Below are positions 45,348 to 54,523 of a stretch of 64,000 bases of DNA, in pieces. Position numbers and translations under genes: made by a program. This stretch comes from Poindextera sp963719975. GTDB lineage: Bacteria; Pseudomonadota; Alphaproteobacteria; Caulobacterales; Caulobacteraceae. Every line of letters starts with the position of its first letter. Positions within the stretch are counted from its first letter, which is position 1. Below the pieces are notes generated by a model. It saw only the letters and a program-made list of their open reading frames with translations, ran no database searches and was not told where the DNA came from. The stretch lies in contig CAVRED010000005.1 in assembly GCA_963719975.1 (NCBI GenBank), positions 310,001-374,000 on the forward strand, given 5' to 3'.

Positions 45348-45695
45348 ATGAAGAGGGCTCTGATGTTCGCCGTTACCGCGCTCGCGGCCCTGTTCGTCGC
45401 ATCGAGCGTCGGCGCGGACAGCATCGACCTGCCGCCGGGATCCGTCGTGACGGTGCTGGGACACAACGCATCCATTGCTCTGAGCAACAACGTCAGAGGG
45501 ACGTTCAGCTGCACGTGTTCGGTTGGAAAGGGCTCCTGTACCGTCGACACGGGTGATGGAGCGCTAACCTGTAGCGCCGCAACGGGCGACACCTGCAAAG
45601 GCAGCTGCCACTTCAATGCGGGGACGCCGGGCTTCAGGGACGCCGCCGCGGCGGCCAGAGCTCACGCTGCATCCGAGAGCCACGTCCCACAGTAG
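45348..45695 (+). CDS. Small secreted cysteine-rich protein
   Basis: 115 residues. Signal peptide MKRALMFAVTALAALFVASS is cut near VGADS. Six cysteines are packed into about 35 residues: FSCTCSVGKGSCTV ... LTCSAATGDTCKGSCHF. The tail is Ala-rich. No family recognised; the cysteine pattern differs from the repeats of the gene just upstream. AGGAGG lies about 13 bases before the ATG. It is probably co-transcribed with the upstream gene, 40 bases away. Confidence 0.72.
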   Translation: MKRALMFAVTALAALFVASSVGADSIDLPPGSVVTVLGHNASIALSNNVRGTFSCTCSVGKGSCTVDTGDGALTCSAATGDTCKGSCHFNAGTPGFRDAAAAARAHAASESHVPQ

Positions 45696-45710
45696 GCCCT
45701 GGCGTCTGCG

Positions 45711-47196
45711 TCAAGGTCCTGCAGGCAGTTGGTAGTGAACCGTGACCGTTATCTCGTTGCAGCCGGCTTCGATCGCCGCGGGGGTCGGCGGTCGGTAGCT
45801 GAATGAGCGCACCATCTTCTGCGCCGAGTCCACGAAGACGAAGGGGGGATAGGCGATGAGGGGGCGCTCTTCCGTCACCTCGCCGTGGGGGCCGATGTCG
45901 ACCCCTTCCACGACAAAGCCCTCGAAGCCCCAGCGCTGCGCCTCGCTCGGGAAGTCCGCGTCATTGGGCATGCCGCTGAAGCAGGTCGGCCTGCCCGCAT
46001 CGTACGGCAGTCCAGGGCCAGCGTCTGGGTCTCGCCCGTGGCCGCGCCCAGGTCGCTTGCCTCCCCCGTTCGAGCAGCGTCGCCTGACCGGCGGGTCGGT
46101 CGGACTGTGACGGGCTTGGCTGCGCCGGCGACTGCTTGTGACAGCGAAGCTGCACGCGCATCGATGCACGCCAGAAACCATCGATCTTGGCGACCGCGGC
46201 CGGCTGCCAGCGCCAGGCGCGCACCGCCTTGGCGAACAGCACGCCCATCGGCCCCGGGCGGCTTGCATAGACGGGTGCGGCGACCGCCGTTCGACCATCG
46301 TCGCCGATGGCGAACTCGACCACAGCGGTGTCGTCCGGCGAAATGTCCGTGCTGCAACTGGGGGCGCTGACGCCCATCGTGAGGAGCCAAGGATCGACCG
46401 GGAGGTGGCCCGCGCCTGTGTAGGCCAGCAGTTGCCGCGTCATCTCGTCGTCGTGCAGCATCGCGTAGATCAACGCGGCGTCGCCACGGACCGCCACCTG
46501 AAACAGATTGAGGCGCGGCCCCATGGGACCGACGAGCGCCAGGGCCTTGTCAGCGAATGTCTTGGCCCCTTTGGTGTCTCCGCGGTTGAGTTCGGCCCGG
46601 GCGCGCAGGGTGAAGACCTGCGCCCGAAAGTTGTTGGACCGCGAACGAAAGTGAGAATCGTCGGCGATGATCGCGTCCGCCGTCGACGCGGCGAGATCCG
46701 GTTGGGTGACCATCGCCGACTTGATGATGCCCAGTGACGCCGCCGTGGCCTGGTCGGCTGCATCGGGGCCGGCGGCGAACGCCTGCGCCCCCTTGTAGGC
46801 TTCGATCGCGTCCGCGTAGGAAAGGTCGGCCTGCAAGGCGTCGCCGAGCGTCAGGTAGGCGAATGCCAGGTCCGCGTCCGGCCCGGACCCGCGCAGGCCC
46901 GCGATGGCCTCCCTCGCTTGCGTTTCCGACTCCGCGAGACGGCCCTTGTCGAACAGCGCCGCGGCGAGCCGGCTGCGGATGACGGCTTGCGGGCGCCCCT
47001 CGCCCGGCGCGCTGGCCAGGACGGCCGAAAAGCCAGCGATCGCCTTGTCCCAATCGTCGTTGTCGAAGGCCGTCTGGGCGTCGTTGTAAAGCGCCTGCGG
47101 GGACTGCGCCGGCGGTGCGGCGGCGGGATCGGCAAGCGACGAGCCGCCCGCCATCAGAAAGATCGCAAAGACGGCGATCCACGCACGCCACTGCAT
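45711..47196 (-). CDS. Exported TPR protein with TonB_C-like domains, frameshifted
   Basis: About 495 residues. The signal peptide MQWRAWIAVFAIFLMAGGSS is followed by tetratricopeptide-like helices (ALYNDAQTAFDNDDWDKAIA with GFSAVLASAPGEG; AFAYLTLGDALQADLSYADA) and then two TonB C-terminal-like modules: DDTAVVEFAIGDDGRTAVAA ... KAVRAWRWQPA and FVVEGVDIGPHGEVTEERPL ... MVRSFSYRPP. Frame changes are near 46065 and 45995. The architecture suggests a periplasmic scaffold. It is a family cousin of the TonB_C protein at 42129. Confidence 0.76.
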
Positions 47197-47281
47197 GTCA
47201 CTCGCCCTCCCTGCGCCGCCCGAGGTTCGGTTGCAGCAGCGGCTGAGTCAACTTGCCGTAGCGGAGCCGCCAGCGCTCCGG

Positions 47282-47644
47282 CTAGTTGACGGCCTCCGGC
47301 GCCGACCTGTCGGCTGCGAAGGCGAAGGCGGCCAGGCAGAGCAGGCTGCCGAGCGCCGAGGCCGCCCCCATGCCGAATCGTTCCGCGGCGGTCCTCGAGG
47401 CCAGATCACCGAGCGTGTTGAGCGCCAGCTGGGCGGCCAGCAGCGCGCTGAACCAGCGGAAGGGCGCGCGTGGAAGTCGCCGTCCCCAGTCGCCGGAGCG
47501 CACGAGCATCGCCGCCGACGCCAACAGCAAGTAGGCCGCGGCCGCGGCGCTCGCGGCGCGCATTGGCGCCGACAGAACCGGTTGCGAGCCGCCCCAGGTC
47601 ATCGCGCCGAGAGGGGCCCCGAGGACAAGGGCGGCCTGAAACAT
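47282..47644 (-). CDS. Small multi-helix membrane protein, function unknown
   Basis: About 120 residues with four predicted membrane helices (FQAALVLGAPLGAMTWGG; AASAAAAAYLLLASAAML; FSALLAAQLALNTLGDLA; ASALGSLLCLAAFAFA). Helix 1 extends in frame beyond the ATG at 47644 (RAAAAFCAGFG before it), so the true start may lie upstream, close to the stop of the RibD-like gene at 47721; no good start codon is visible there. Unrecognised family. Confidence 0.6.
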   Translation of the reverse strand: MFQAALVLGAPLGAMTWGGSQPVLSAPMRAASAAAAAYLLLASAAMLVRSGDWGRRLPRAPFRWFSALLAAQLALNTLGDLASRTAAERFGMGAASALGSLLCLAAFAFAADRSAPEAVN

Positions 47645-47720
47645 CCCAAAGCCCGCGCAAAACGCCGCGGCGGCGCGGGAGGCCCAGCGGCCGATGTGAT
47701 GGGTCCAGGGTGAGGCGCGG

Positions 47721-48254
47721 CTAGGCGGGAACGTACGTCAGCCTCATCGTGTCCTCGTCAATCCGATCGCTGCCCACGAGGCGGAGCGGCGGCCGGCCGC
47801 CGGCGAAGAATGGCGTGCCGTGACCAAGCACGAAGGGGCGGAAGTAGAGGCGATACTCATCGATAAGGCCAAGGTCTGTCAGGCTTCTGGCGAGGTCCGG
47901 TCCGGCGACGGCGATCTCCCCAACCAGCCGGGCCTTCAGTCCACGTATCACCGCCTCGAGGTCGGCGCCGACAAGTGTGGCGTTGGGGCCGACTGACGTC
48001 AGCGAGCGCGACACGACCCACTTTGGTTGGCGCCGCCACGCCGCCGCATAGTCGCGTTCATCCGCGCTCCATTCAGGACGGTCTTCGTCCCAATACCGCA
48101 AGACCTCATAGATGCGGCGACCATAGACACCGCCGGCGAGATCGCGCTCTTGCTCGTAGAAGTGACGGAAGAGCGCCGGACCAGGCGGCGGCATTTCCAG
48201 GTGGTCGACGTAGCCGTCCAGCGACTGCGACAAACCGAAGACGAGCCTCGCCAT
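47721..48254 (-). CDS. Dihydrofolate reductase-family protein (RibD C-terminal domain)
   Basis: About 177 residues. It starts MARLVFGLSQSLDGYVDHLE, the usual beginning of stand-alone RibD_C/DHFR-like proteins (YwjB/YyaP type), with GGVYGRRIYEVLRYWDEDRP, KWVVSRSLTSVG, EIAVAGPDLARSLTDLGLID and EYRLYFRPFVLGHGTPFFAG. It probably binds NADPH; the substrate is unknown. The start at 48254 is preferred to 48269. Confidence 0.88.
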   Translation of the reverse strand: MARLVFGLSQSLDGYVDHLEMPPPGPALFRHFYEQERDLAGGVYGRRIYEVLRYWDEDRPEWSADERDYAAAWRRQPKWVVSRSLTSVGPNATLVGADLEAVIRGLKARLVGEIAVAGPDLARSLTDLGLIDEYRLYFRPFVLGHGTPFFAGGRPPLRLVGSDRIDEDTMRLTYVPA

Positions 48255-48312
48255 GCTCCAGGACCTCAATTCCGGGGTGTTATGGGGTCCCCCGCGCGCC
48301 CCTCAGGAAGGA

Positions 48313-48783
48313 CTACTTGCCGGCCTCTTTGAGCGCTTGAAGGTTGTCGCCGCTGAACGTGTGCCCGTCGGCGGCTGTCATCTCGGCGATCTTCCAGCCA
48401 TGCCCCGCGTTCACCAGGTCGAACACCATCAATTGCCGGCGCCCAAAGTTGCTGAACTCAACGCGCGCCCGAACGGAAGTCGGCGTCCGACGCGATAGCG
48501 CGATCGAGGACACGCGCAGGTTCTCGGTGTCCTGGCACTGGCACAGGAAGTCCGCGTCGACGAGCTCGTCGCCGCTCTCGCGTTCTGCGCGTTGCACACG
48601 CGCGAACGTGGTCTGGGCGCTGCCTGTCAGGTAGCTCCACCAAAGCGGATCGCCCCCAGCGTCGGAGCGAGCGCTGGAGCTGTACAGCGTCCGGATGAGC
48701 TTGGCGGGGTCGCTGATCGGCGGAGCGGCGTAGCTTGGTGCGGCGATAGCGAGCGCAACCGCAACGGCGAAGATCGTCCTCAT
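48313..48783 (-). CDS. Secreted protein, DUF3828-like
   Basis: 156 residues. Signal peptide MRTIFAVAVALAIAAPSYAA, then LIRTLYSSSARSDAG, an acidic-Cys stretch (VDADFLCQCQDTENLRVSSI), a beta-rich core and LMVFDLVNAGHGWKIAEMTA at the end. The D-(A/P)-(D/L)-x-x-x-C-Q-(C)-Q-D pattern and length resemble DUF3828, a periplasmic NTF2-like fold; the assignment is tentative. It starts 26 bases after the stop of the DUF2182 gene, so it is likely the third gene of that unit. Confidence 0.7.
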   Translation of the reverse strand: MRTIFAVAVALAIAAPSYAAPPISDPAKLIRTLYSSSARSDAGGDPLWWSYLTGSAQTTFARVQRAERESGDELVDADFLCQCQDTENLRVSSIALSRRTPTSVRARVEFSNFGRRQLMVFDLVNAGHGWKIAEMTAADGHTFSGDNLQALKEAGK

Positions 48784-48808
48784 CGCACTCCCTTCGGCTG
48801 GTTCTTCC

Positions 48809-49609
48809 CTAGACGACGTTGCCGACCACGATGAGAGCCGCCCAGCCCATCAGGGCGGCGCCGAGCGGCTGACTGAGCTTCCTGCCCCATGCTGCGTTTT
48901 TCTCAAGCGCCATGACGGCGCCCAGAAGCAACATCCAGCCGACGTTCCCTGTTCCGACGACGAACATCAGCAGCATGAGCGCCCAGCAGCAGCCCACACA
49001 GAACACGCCATGGTCCAGCCCTAGCTTGAACGCCTCGTATCGGGGCCTGACGCCGCGCCAATGCTTGACGATGAAGCCGAGGGGCGTGCGGCAGCGGTCG
49101 AGACAGCGATACTTCAAATCGGTGAACTGGAAGGCGCCAGCGACCAGCAGAACCGCCGCGCCAACCAACCAGGCGTGCGACGTCAGCCACGCCGCGTGGC
49201 GCACGACCAGATGCAGCGAAAAGTCGAGCCCGTGCGCGGCGATTCCAAAGGCGGTCCAGGCGAGCAGGTATCCTGCGATGAGCAGCCCCACCAGGCTTGC
49301 CTGGTCGGCGCGCGCCGACACCATGATCTGAAAGCGCTGCAACAGCGGCAGCGTCGTTGGCAGCATCATGGCGGTCAACATCAGCAGCCAGCCGCCGGCA
49401 TACAGCAGCATCGGCTGCAGTCCGCCACAGATGGTGGCCACCAACCCGACCTCGGTCCATCGACCATGGTCCAGGTAACGGCCGTAAGGGCTGGTCTGCC
49501 ACAGCACCAACGCCGCCCACGACAAGCCGATCAGCCCGATCATCAACACCATGAACAGGCTGGGTGCGCGTACGGACATGAACTGGCGGGCCGGCGAGCC
49601 GTCAGCCAT
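48809..49609 (-). CDS. DUF2182 integral membrane protein
   Basis: About 266 residues with six or seven helices. The family's core stretches are YAGGWLLMLTAMMLPTTLPL, where MMLPT is typical, FTDLKYRCLDRCRTPLGFIV, and LGLDHGVFCVGCCWALMLLM with the GxxCxGCCWALM block. The conserved Cys/His suggest metal binding in the membrane. Its ATG overlaps the stop of the DUF1326 gene by 8 bases (ATGGCTGA), the usual partnership of these two families. Function not established. Confidence 0.87.
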   Translation of the reverse strand: MADGSPARQFMSVRAPSLFMVLMIGLIGLSWAALVLWQTSPYGRYLDHGRWTEVGLVATICGGLQPMLLYAGGWLLMLTAMMLPTTLPLLQRFQIMVSARADQASLVGLLIAGYLLAWTAFGIAAHGLDFSLHLVVRHAAWLTSHAWLVGAAVLLVAGAFQFTDLKYRCLDRCRTPLGFIVKHWRGVRPRYEAFKLGLDHGVFCVGCCWALMLLMFVVGTGNVGWMLLLGAVMALEKNAAWGRKLSQPLGAALMGWAALIVVGNVV

Positions 49610-50220
49610 CAAAAACGAAGGTGCTTTGCAGGGCGTTGAAGCCAGAGATGTCGATGTCATGCCCGAGCGCGGCATTCTTCGACCGATAGCGGGTCGCCTT
49701 CCCGACGAACACGGGCGCACCCGGAACAGTCGAAAAGATCGTGTCCGTGAGCGTCGTGGCCGCGCCGCTCGGGCCGAGATACGGCTCCAGCTCGGCCAAG
49801 CCGACATCAGCGATCCGCAGCGTGCCGCGACCCTCGTTCACGGTGAACGTAATCGGCGCGCGCTCGACCGAAACGACTTCGCCAATCAGCTTGGCGACGT
49901 CCGCGACCGGCCCACCCTGTTTGCCCGAATAGACCTCGAGTATGGCTCGCTGCTGATCATCCGAGGCGCCGTCGTCCACATAGAGCGCGCCGCGGAATTC
50001 CGCCTTTCAGCACATTGCCTGGGATGTGGAAGACCCCGGCGATCGTACGCCCGCTCACATCGATGCCATCGATGCTGCCTTTGTCGAAGTGCCAGGCCTG
50101 CATGGAATCGCAGGTGCCATTGTCCGGGTCTTCGCCGATCCAGCATGGGCAAAGCACACGGCAGTCGCAGACTTCAAGCAAACGGCCTTCGAGATGATAC
50201 GCCACCAGCGTCTCTCCCAT
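49602..50220 (-). CDS. DUF1326 protein, one frameshift
   Basis: About 206 residues. The N-terminal cysteine block EVCDCRVLCPCWIGEDPDNG with GTCDSMQAWHFDKGSIDG is diagnostic of DUF1326. After a shift near 50000 the protein continues FRGALYVDDGASDDQQRAIL, EVYSGKQGGPVADVAKLIGE and ends STFVFDG. The CxCxxxCPC suggests metal binding, and it is translated together with the membrane partner DUF2182 downstream. Confidence 0.87.
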
Positions 50221-50359
50221 TGCTCTTGAACCGCGCTGAAAACGCTACTCTCCTTTGTGGGAGTCAGGAAGGGCGCCGGGCGCCGGTCAGCGAGGCCCGC
50301 CGACGTCCGCCCGATTCCAGGCAGCCGGCGCCTCATGGGTGTTGCGCAACCGCGGCGCT

Positions 50360-51025
50360 TCATCGTCCGAACGCCCAGGCCACCATGAGCGGTAGCTCTG
50401 TTCGCCAGAAATCGCCGCCGTGTGTCCCGTCTCGTTCGGTCATCACGACGTCCGCCCCTGCGTCGCGCAGGGCATCCGCCCACCGGGCCGCGTTGTCGCG
50501 AAAGAATGGCTCCTTGGTTCCGGCGACGAAGTAGGTGGGCGGAAGCAACGCCGGCATCACGCTGGGCGGTCGATAGCCGGCGCCGGGCGAGGCGCAAAAT
50601 ATGGCGCCGTAGACGTCCGGATGCCGAAGTCCGATGGCGAGCGCCAGTTCTCCGCCTGCGGAGACGCCGAAAACCGCGGTGCGCTCTTTGCGCAGGTCGA
50701 CGGCGAAACGCGACCGGGTCCACGCGCGGACGTCCTCGACGAAGAACGCCTCGTGGGCGGCGAACCTGATCGGATCGAAGCCCGGCGAGTACTCGTGGAG
50801 CCGCAGCGTCTCGTCCGCCAACCGGTGGACGCCGACGATCATTGTGGACGCAACTCCGGCCGCTGCGACGAAGTCACCCCATTGCGGGATCAGGTGACCG
50901 TCGCCGGCGAACACCACCGCCTCCGGCGGATTCGGCGGAAGGTACGCCGTGACCTGCCGACCACCGTCGTACGCAAGGGTCTCGGTAACCAGTTCGCCCG
51001 TTTTGGAGCCGCCGTCTTTGGTCAT
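50360..51025 (-). CDS. Alpha/beta hydrolase, esterase D/enterochelin-esterase-like
   Basis: About 221 residues. The nucleophile elbow is AVFGVSAGGELALAIGLRHP near residue 120, and the terminal histidine in ERDGTHGGDFWRTELPL. The fold is that of the putative-esterase (PF00756) group, which cleaves short esters or acts on siderophores. No signal peptide. The start MTKDGGSKTGEL at 51025 is preferred over 51046. Confidence 0.85.
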   Translation of the reverse strand: MTKDGGSKTGELVTETLAYDGGRQVTAYLPPNPPEAVVFAGDGHLIPQWGDFVAAAGVASTMIVGVHRLADETLRLHEYSPGFDPIRFAAHEAFFVEDVRAWTRSRFAVDLRKERTAVFGVSAGGELALAIGLRHPDVYGAIFCASPGAGYRPPSVMPALLPPTYFVAGTKEPFFRDNAARWADALRDAGADVVMTERDGTHGGDFWRTELPLMVAWAFGR

Positions 51026-51136
51026 GACAAGCCTCCTCGCCGACACTCTCGTTTCAGGTCGCCTGCGTCGACCATCTCCAACGGACGCGACGCGAGCGCG
51101 CGTCGCGCCGTGATCATGACCGAAGCCCTGCCATCG

Positions 51137-52819
51137 CTATCGAACCCGCAAAGAGACGCCGCGAGCACGCGGGTCGGAGGCCGGCTCGGGCCTGCCGTTC
51201 ACGATGCTGATCGCCTCGATGTCGCCGTTGTAGCCCTGGTCCTCGATGCGGTAGCCGCGCGCGATGAGCGCCTTGGCCAAGGCGGCGTCGAACGGCGCGT
51301 ACGGCTCGGTGAAGATGGTGTTCTCCGGCAACAGCTGGTGGTGGAAACGTGGCGTGGAGAGGGCCTCGGGCAGGGGCATGCCATAGTCGTAGACGTCGAC
51401 GAGCACCTGGAACACCGAGGTGAAGATACGCGAGCCGCCCGGCGTTCCGATCACCATGGCGAGCTTGTCGTCCTTCAGCAGGATCGTCGGTGTCATCGAG
51501 CTCAACGGCCGCTTGTTCGGCGCGATGGCGTTGGCGTCGCTGCCGACAACGCCGAACTGGTTGGGAAGGCCGGGCTTGGCCGAAAAGTCGTCCATCTCGT
51601 CGTTGATGAGGAAGCCCGCCCCCTCGACGACCACCCCGGCGCCGTAGTCGCCGTTCAAGGTGTAGGTATTGGAGACGGCGTCGCCCCACTTGTCGACAAT
51701 GGAGAAGTGGGTCGTCTGCGACTTTTCCAGACCGGGCCGGACATTGACCGTCGGCGAGGGCTGGGTCGGATCAACCTCAGCCGCGCGGCGAGCGAGATAG
51801 GCCGGGTCGATCAGCGCCGCGACCGGGTTGTTCACGAAGTCCGGGTCGCCCAGATAGGCGGCGCGGTCGGCGAACACGCGCTTCTCGATCTCCGAGATCA
51901 GGTGGATGTACTGGGGCGAGTTCAGCGCCACCCCCTGGAACAAGGGAGCGGCGTCCTCCTTCATGCGCAGCAGCTGCAGCAACGCGACGCCCCCCGAGCT
52001 CGGCGGCGGCGCGGTGATGACGTCGAAGCCCCGCCACCTGGCTTCGATCGGATCACGCCAAACCACTTTGTAGTTCTTGAGGTCTGCCTTGGTGATCAGT
52101 CCTTTGATCTTCCCGCGACCCATCTGGGCCACGATGAGATCGGCCGTTGGCCCCTCGTAGAAGCCCTTGGCTCCGTCCCGCGCGACCCGGCGCAGGGTCG
52201 CGGCCAGCTCAGGCTGGCGGAACAGCCGGCCCGGCTGGAAGCCGCCGTAGTAGGCGGCGAAGTTGGTCTGGCCAGCGAACTGTCCGAGCTTCTCGTCGCG
52301 CGTGATGGCCATGGCCTTGGACGGAGTGAAGCCGCGGCTGGCCAGGCGGATCGCCGGGGCCAAGTCCGCGGCCCAACTCAGCCGCCCAAAGCGCCTGTGC
52401 GCTTCCCAGAAGCCGCGCACAGAGCCCGGCACGCCCGCCGCCAGGTTCCCGACCAGGCTGAGGCTTGGGACCACCTCGCCTTTGGCGTCGAGGTACATGC
52501 CCCGGCTCGCGGCGGCCGGCGCCGTCTCGCGGTAGTCGAGGAAGTAGCCCCGACCCTTGAAGAACACGGTCATAAAGCCGCCGCCGCCGATGTTGCCGGC
52601 CTCGGGATAGGTCACCGCCTCGGCGAAACCGGTGGCGACGGCCGCGTCAACCGCGTTGCCGCCCTCTCTCAGGATCTGCTCGGCCGCGGCGGCGCCGAAT
52701 GCGTCGGAGGCGGCCACGGCGCCGTACGCGAGGTGGCGCGGCGCCGCCAGGGACGCGCCAGCGGCGGCGGCCATTGCGAGCGTGAGGACGAACGTTCGAG
52801 CGGCGCGAGAAAGGTTCAT
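51137..52819 (-). CDS. ggt: Gamma-glutamyltransferase
   Basis: About 560 residues, periplasmic. Signal peptide MNLSRAARTFVLTLAMAAAA is cut near SLAAP. Early blocks AAAAEQILREGGNAVDAAVA and EAVTYPEAGNIGGGGFMTVF are typical, and the self-cleavage Thr is in EKSQTTHFSIVDKWGDAVSN, with SNTYTLNGDYGAGVVV. SSMTPTILL and the GTPGGSRI loop follow. It transfers or hydrolyses the gamma-glutamyl group of glutathione and related peptides. Start ATG at 52819. Clean frame. Confidence 0.93.
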   Translation of the reverse strand: MNLSRAARTFVLTLAMAAAAGASLAAPRHLAYGAVAASDAFGAAAAEQILREGGNAVDAAVATGFAEAVTYPEAGNIGGGGFMTVFFKGRGYFLDYRETAPAAASRGMYLDAKGEVVPSLSLVGNLAAGVPGSVRGFWEAHRRFGRLSWAADLAPAIRLASRGFTPSKAMAITRDEKLGQFAGQTNFAAYYGGFQPGRLFRQPELAATLRRVARDGAKGFYEGPTADLIVAQMGRGKIKGLITKADLKNYKVVWRDPIEARWRGFDVITAPPPSSGGVALLQLLRMKEDAAPLFQGVALNSPQYIHLISEIEKRVFADRAAYLGDPDFVNNPVAALIDPAYLARRAAEVDPTQPSPTVNVRPGLEKSQTTHFSIVDKWGDAVSNTYTLNGDYGAGVVVEGAGFLINDEMDDFSAKPGLPNQFGVVGSDANAIAPNKRPLSSMTPTILLKDDKLAMVIGTPGGSRIFTSVFQVLVDVYDYGMPLPEALSTPRFHHQLLPENTIFTEPYAPFDAALAKALIARGYRIEDQGYNGDIEAISIVNGRPEPASDPRARGVSLRVR

Positions 52820-52946
52820 TCCGGCTTTCTGACGCGGACACGCTGCGAAGGCAAAGCTGGATGCGGTCAGCGCCCGAGCGGAGCGTTGCCTTGCGGAGCC
52901 GGCGGTGAGAGGCTCCAAGCTTGTCGGGCGCGGGCGGGGCAGGGGC

Positions 52947-54365
52947 ATGCGGCGGAAGGACTTCAGCGCGGGGCGAGACGGGCCGCAGAGCCTATTGCGG
53001 CGCGCGATGTCCGCCGCGGTGCTGGCGGTCTGCCTGATATGGGCCACGCCCTCGCTCTCAGCGCCCGACATCGTGTTCTCGGTGTCTGGTGACGAGGCGC
53101 TGACGTACCCGGCCTCGATCCATTATCTGCCGGACGAGCACACGACGATCATGAGCGCCGGCGAGCCTCGCCTCGATCTGCCGGCGCGAGGGCCGGGCCC
53201 CTTCAATTTCTGGGTGGCTATGGCGAACATGGTCGCCGGCGCCATGCATGGCGACGCCTTCGTTCTGCAGAGCTGGGACTTCCGCCATTTCGGGTTCGCG
53301 CCGGGGTTCGGCGACCCCCGGCACGGCGGCGCGGTGTTCTGGTCGCCGCACCCAGGCAACGGCGACTGCGGCTACCGGGGCGTGACCCACTTCGACGAGC
53401 AGTACGCCGCGCCGGGCTCGGTGCTGCAGGATCCGACCCTGCCGCCTGGCAACCTGATCATGATCTACGAAGCCGAGATCCATTGCCCGGCCGCGCCTCA
53501 GGGGATGGCCGCCGGCTGGGTCTCGATCGGGGTCGCGCGTTCCTCCGACGGCGGCAGGACCTGGCCCGCGCCCGTCGCCATGCCCGGGTTCGAGCGGAAC
53601 TGGCTGGACTACGGCGACGGCCGCTACGCCGGCGTGACGCTTCCCGGCGCGCCGCCGTCGACCCCGTACGCCAACTTCTACGGCGACAGCCTGCCGAGCG
53701 CCTTCATCGACGACATGGATCGGTCGGGCGGCGACTACCTCTACGCGCCCTACCAGTTCACCGGCCGCCCCGGCGCCACGGCCGACGCCCGGATCCACAT
53801 GGCGCGCGCCAAACTCGGCGACCTCCCGGGGCCTGATGGTCTCCGTCGCCTGCACTTCTACAAATGGCATGCTGGGGGTTGGTCGCAGGACGGCCGTGGG
53901 GGCCTGGAGGATGGCGTCATCCCACCCTGCGGCGCGATCTACGGCGAGGGCGGCGCCCAGATCGCCTACAACGACGCCCTGCGTCGCTACATGATCACGT
54001 TCGTCTGCACGACCTACCGGTGCCCCTCCGCCGGCAAGTGCGAGCCGACCGAGCTTTCCCTCTTCTTCTCGACCGCCACGAGCCTGGCCGCCCAGGACTG
54101 GACGCCGCCTCAGATCATCGAGAACTCGACCCGTCCATACGGCGCCGGCGCCAACGGTGGTCACGTCATCGATGGCGGATATCCCTCGTTCGTGTCGCCG
54201 GGTTGCCGGCCAGGCCACATCGGCCTCAGCGGGACGGTGTTCTTCCTGAAGGGCGACCCCTTGGGAGAGCGCCGGTTCGTCTCCCGTTCCTTCACCATCA
54301 GGACGGCCCGACCGATCGCCGCAGGCGCCCCGCTCCTGGCCAGCGGCTGCAGTTCCTCGCGGTAG
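52947..54365 (+). CDS. Secreted protein with a sialidase-type Asp box
   Basis: About 472 residues. The signal peptide (LRRAMSAAVLAVCLIWATPS, cut near LSAPD) precedes a beta-rich body. One clear Asp-box SSDGGRTW (SIGVARSSDGGRTWPAPVAM) suggests a beta-propeller of BNR/sialidase type. Cysteines are clustered late (FVCTTYRCPSAGKCEP). It is not recognisably a sialidase because the catalytic arginines cannot be identified, so the activity is unknown. The start at 52947 follows GCAGGGGC; an inner ATG at 53007 is possible. Divergent from ggt. Confidence 0.7.
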   Translation: MRRKDFSAGRDGPQSLLRRAMSAAVLAVCLIWATPSLSAPDIVFSVSGDEALTYPASIHYLPDEHTTIMSAGEPRLDLPARGPGPFNFWVAMANMVAGAMHGDAFVLQSWDFRHFGFAPGFGDPRHGGAVFWSPHPGNGDCGYRGVTHFDEQYAAPGSVLQDPTLPPGNLIMIYEAEIHCPAAPQGMAAGWVSIGVARSSDGGRTWPAPVAMPGFERNWLDYGDGRYAGVTLPGAPPSTPYANFYGDSLPSAFIDDMDRSGGDYLYAPYQFTGRPGATADARIHMARAKLGDLPGPDGLRRLHFYKWHAGGWSQDGRGGLEDGVIPPCGAIYGEGGAQIAYNDALRRYMITFVCTTYRCPSAGKCEPTELSLFFSTATSLAAQDWTPPQIIENSTRPYGAGANGGHVIDGGYPSFVSPGCRPGHIGLSGTVFFLKGDPLGERRFVSRSFTIRTARPIAAGAPLLASGCSSSR

Positions 54366-54523
54366 GCTCGAGATCGTTCAGGGGGCGTTCGAAGGCGCCC
54401 GACCACGGATCCTGCCAGCACCCGCTAAAGCGCCAGGAGCGGAATCCAGCTGCGCCGGGTTGCTTATTCAGGCCCAGCGCTCAAAAAAGACATAGGAAGA
54501 GGGCGGCCACCACGGAGGGCGCG

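Noticed and set aside
50420..53092. Plus-strand open frame of 890 codons
   Set aside because: Antisense to the esterase and gamma-glutamyltransferase genes, which have full catalytic motifs. Its composition is typical of shadow translation.
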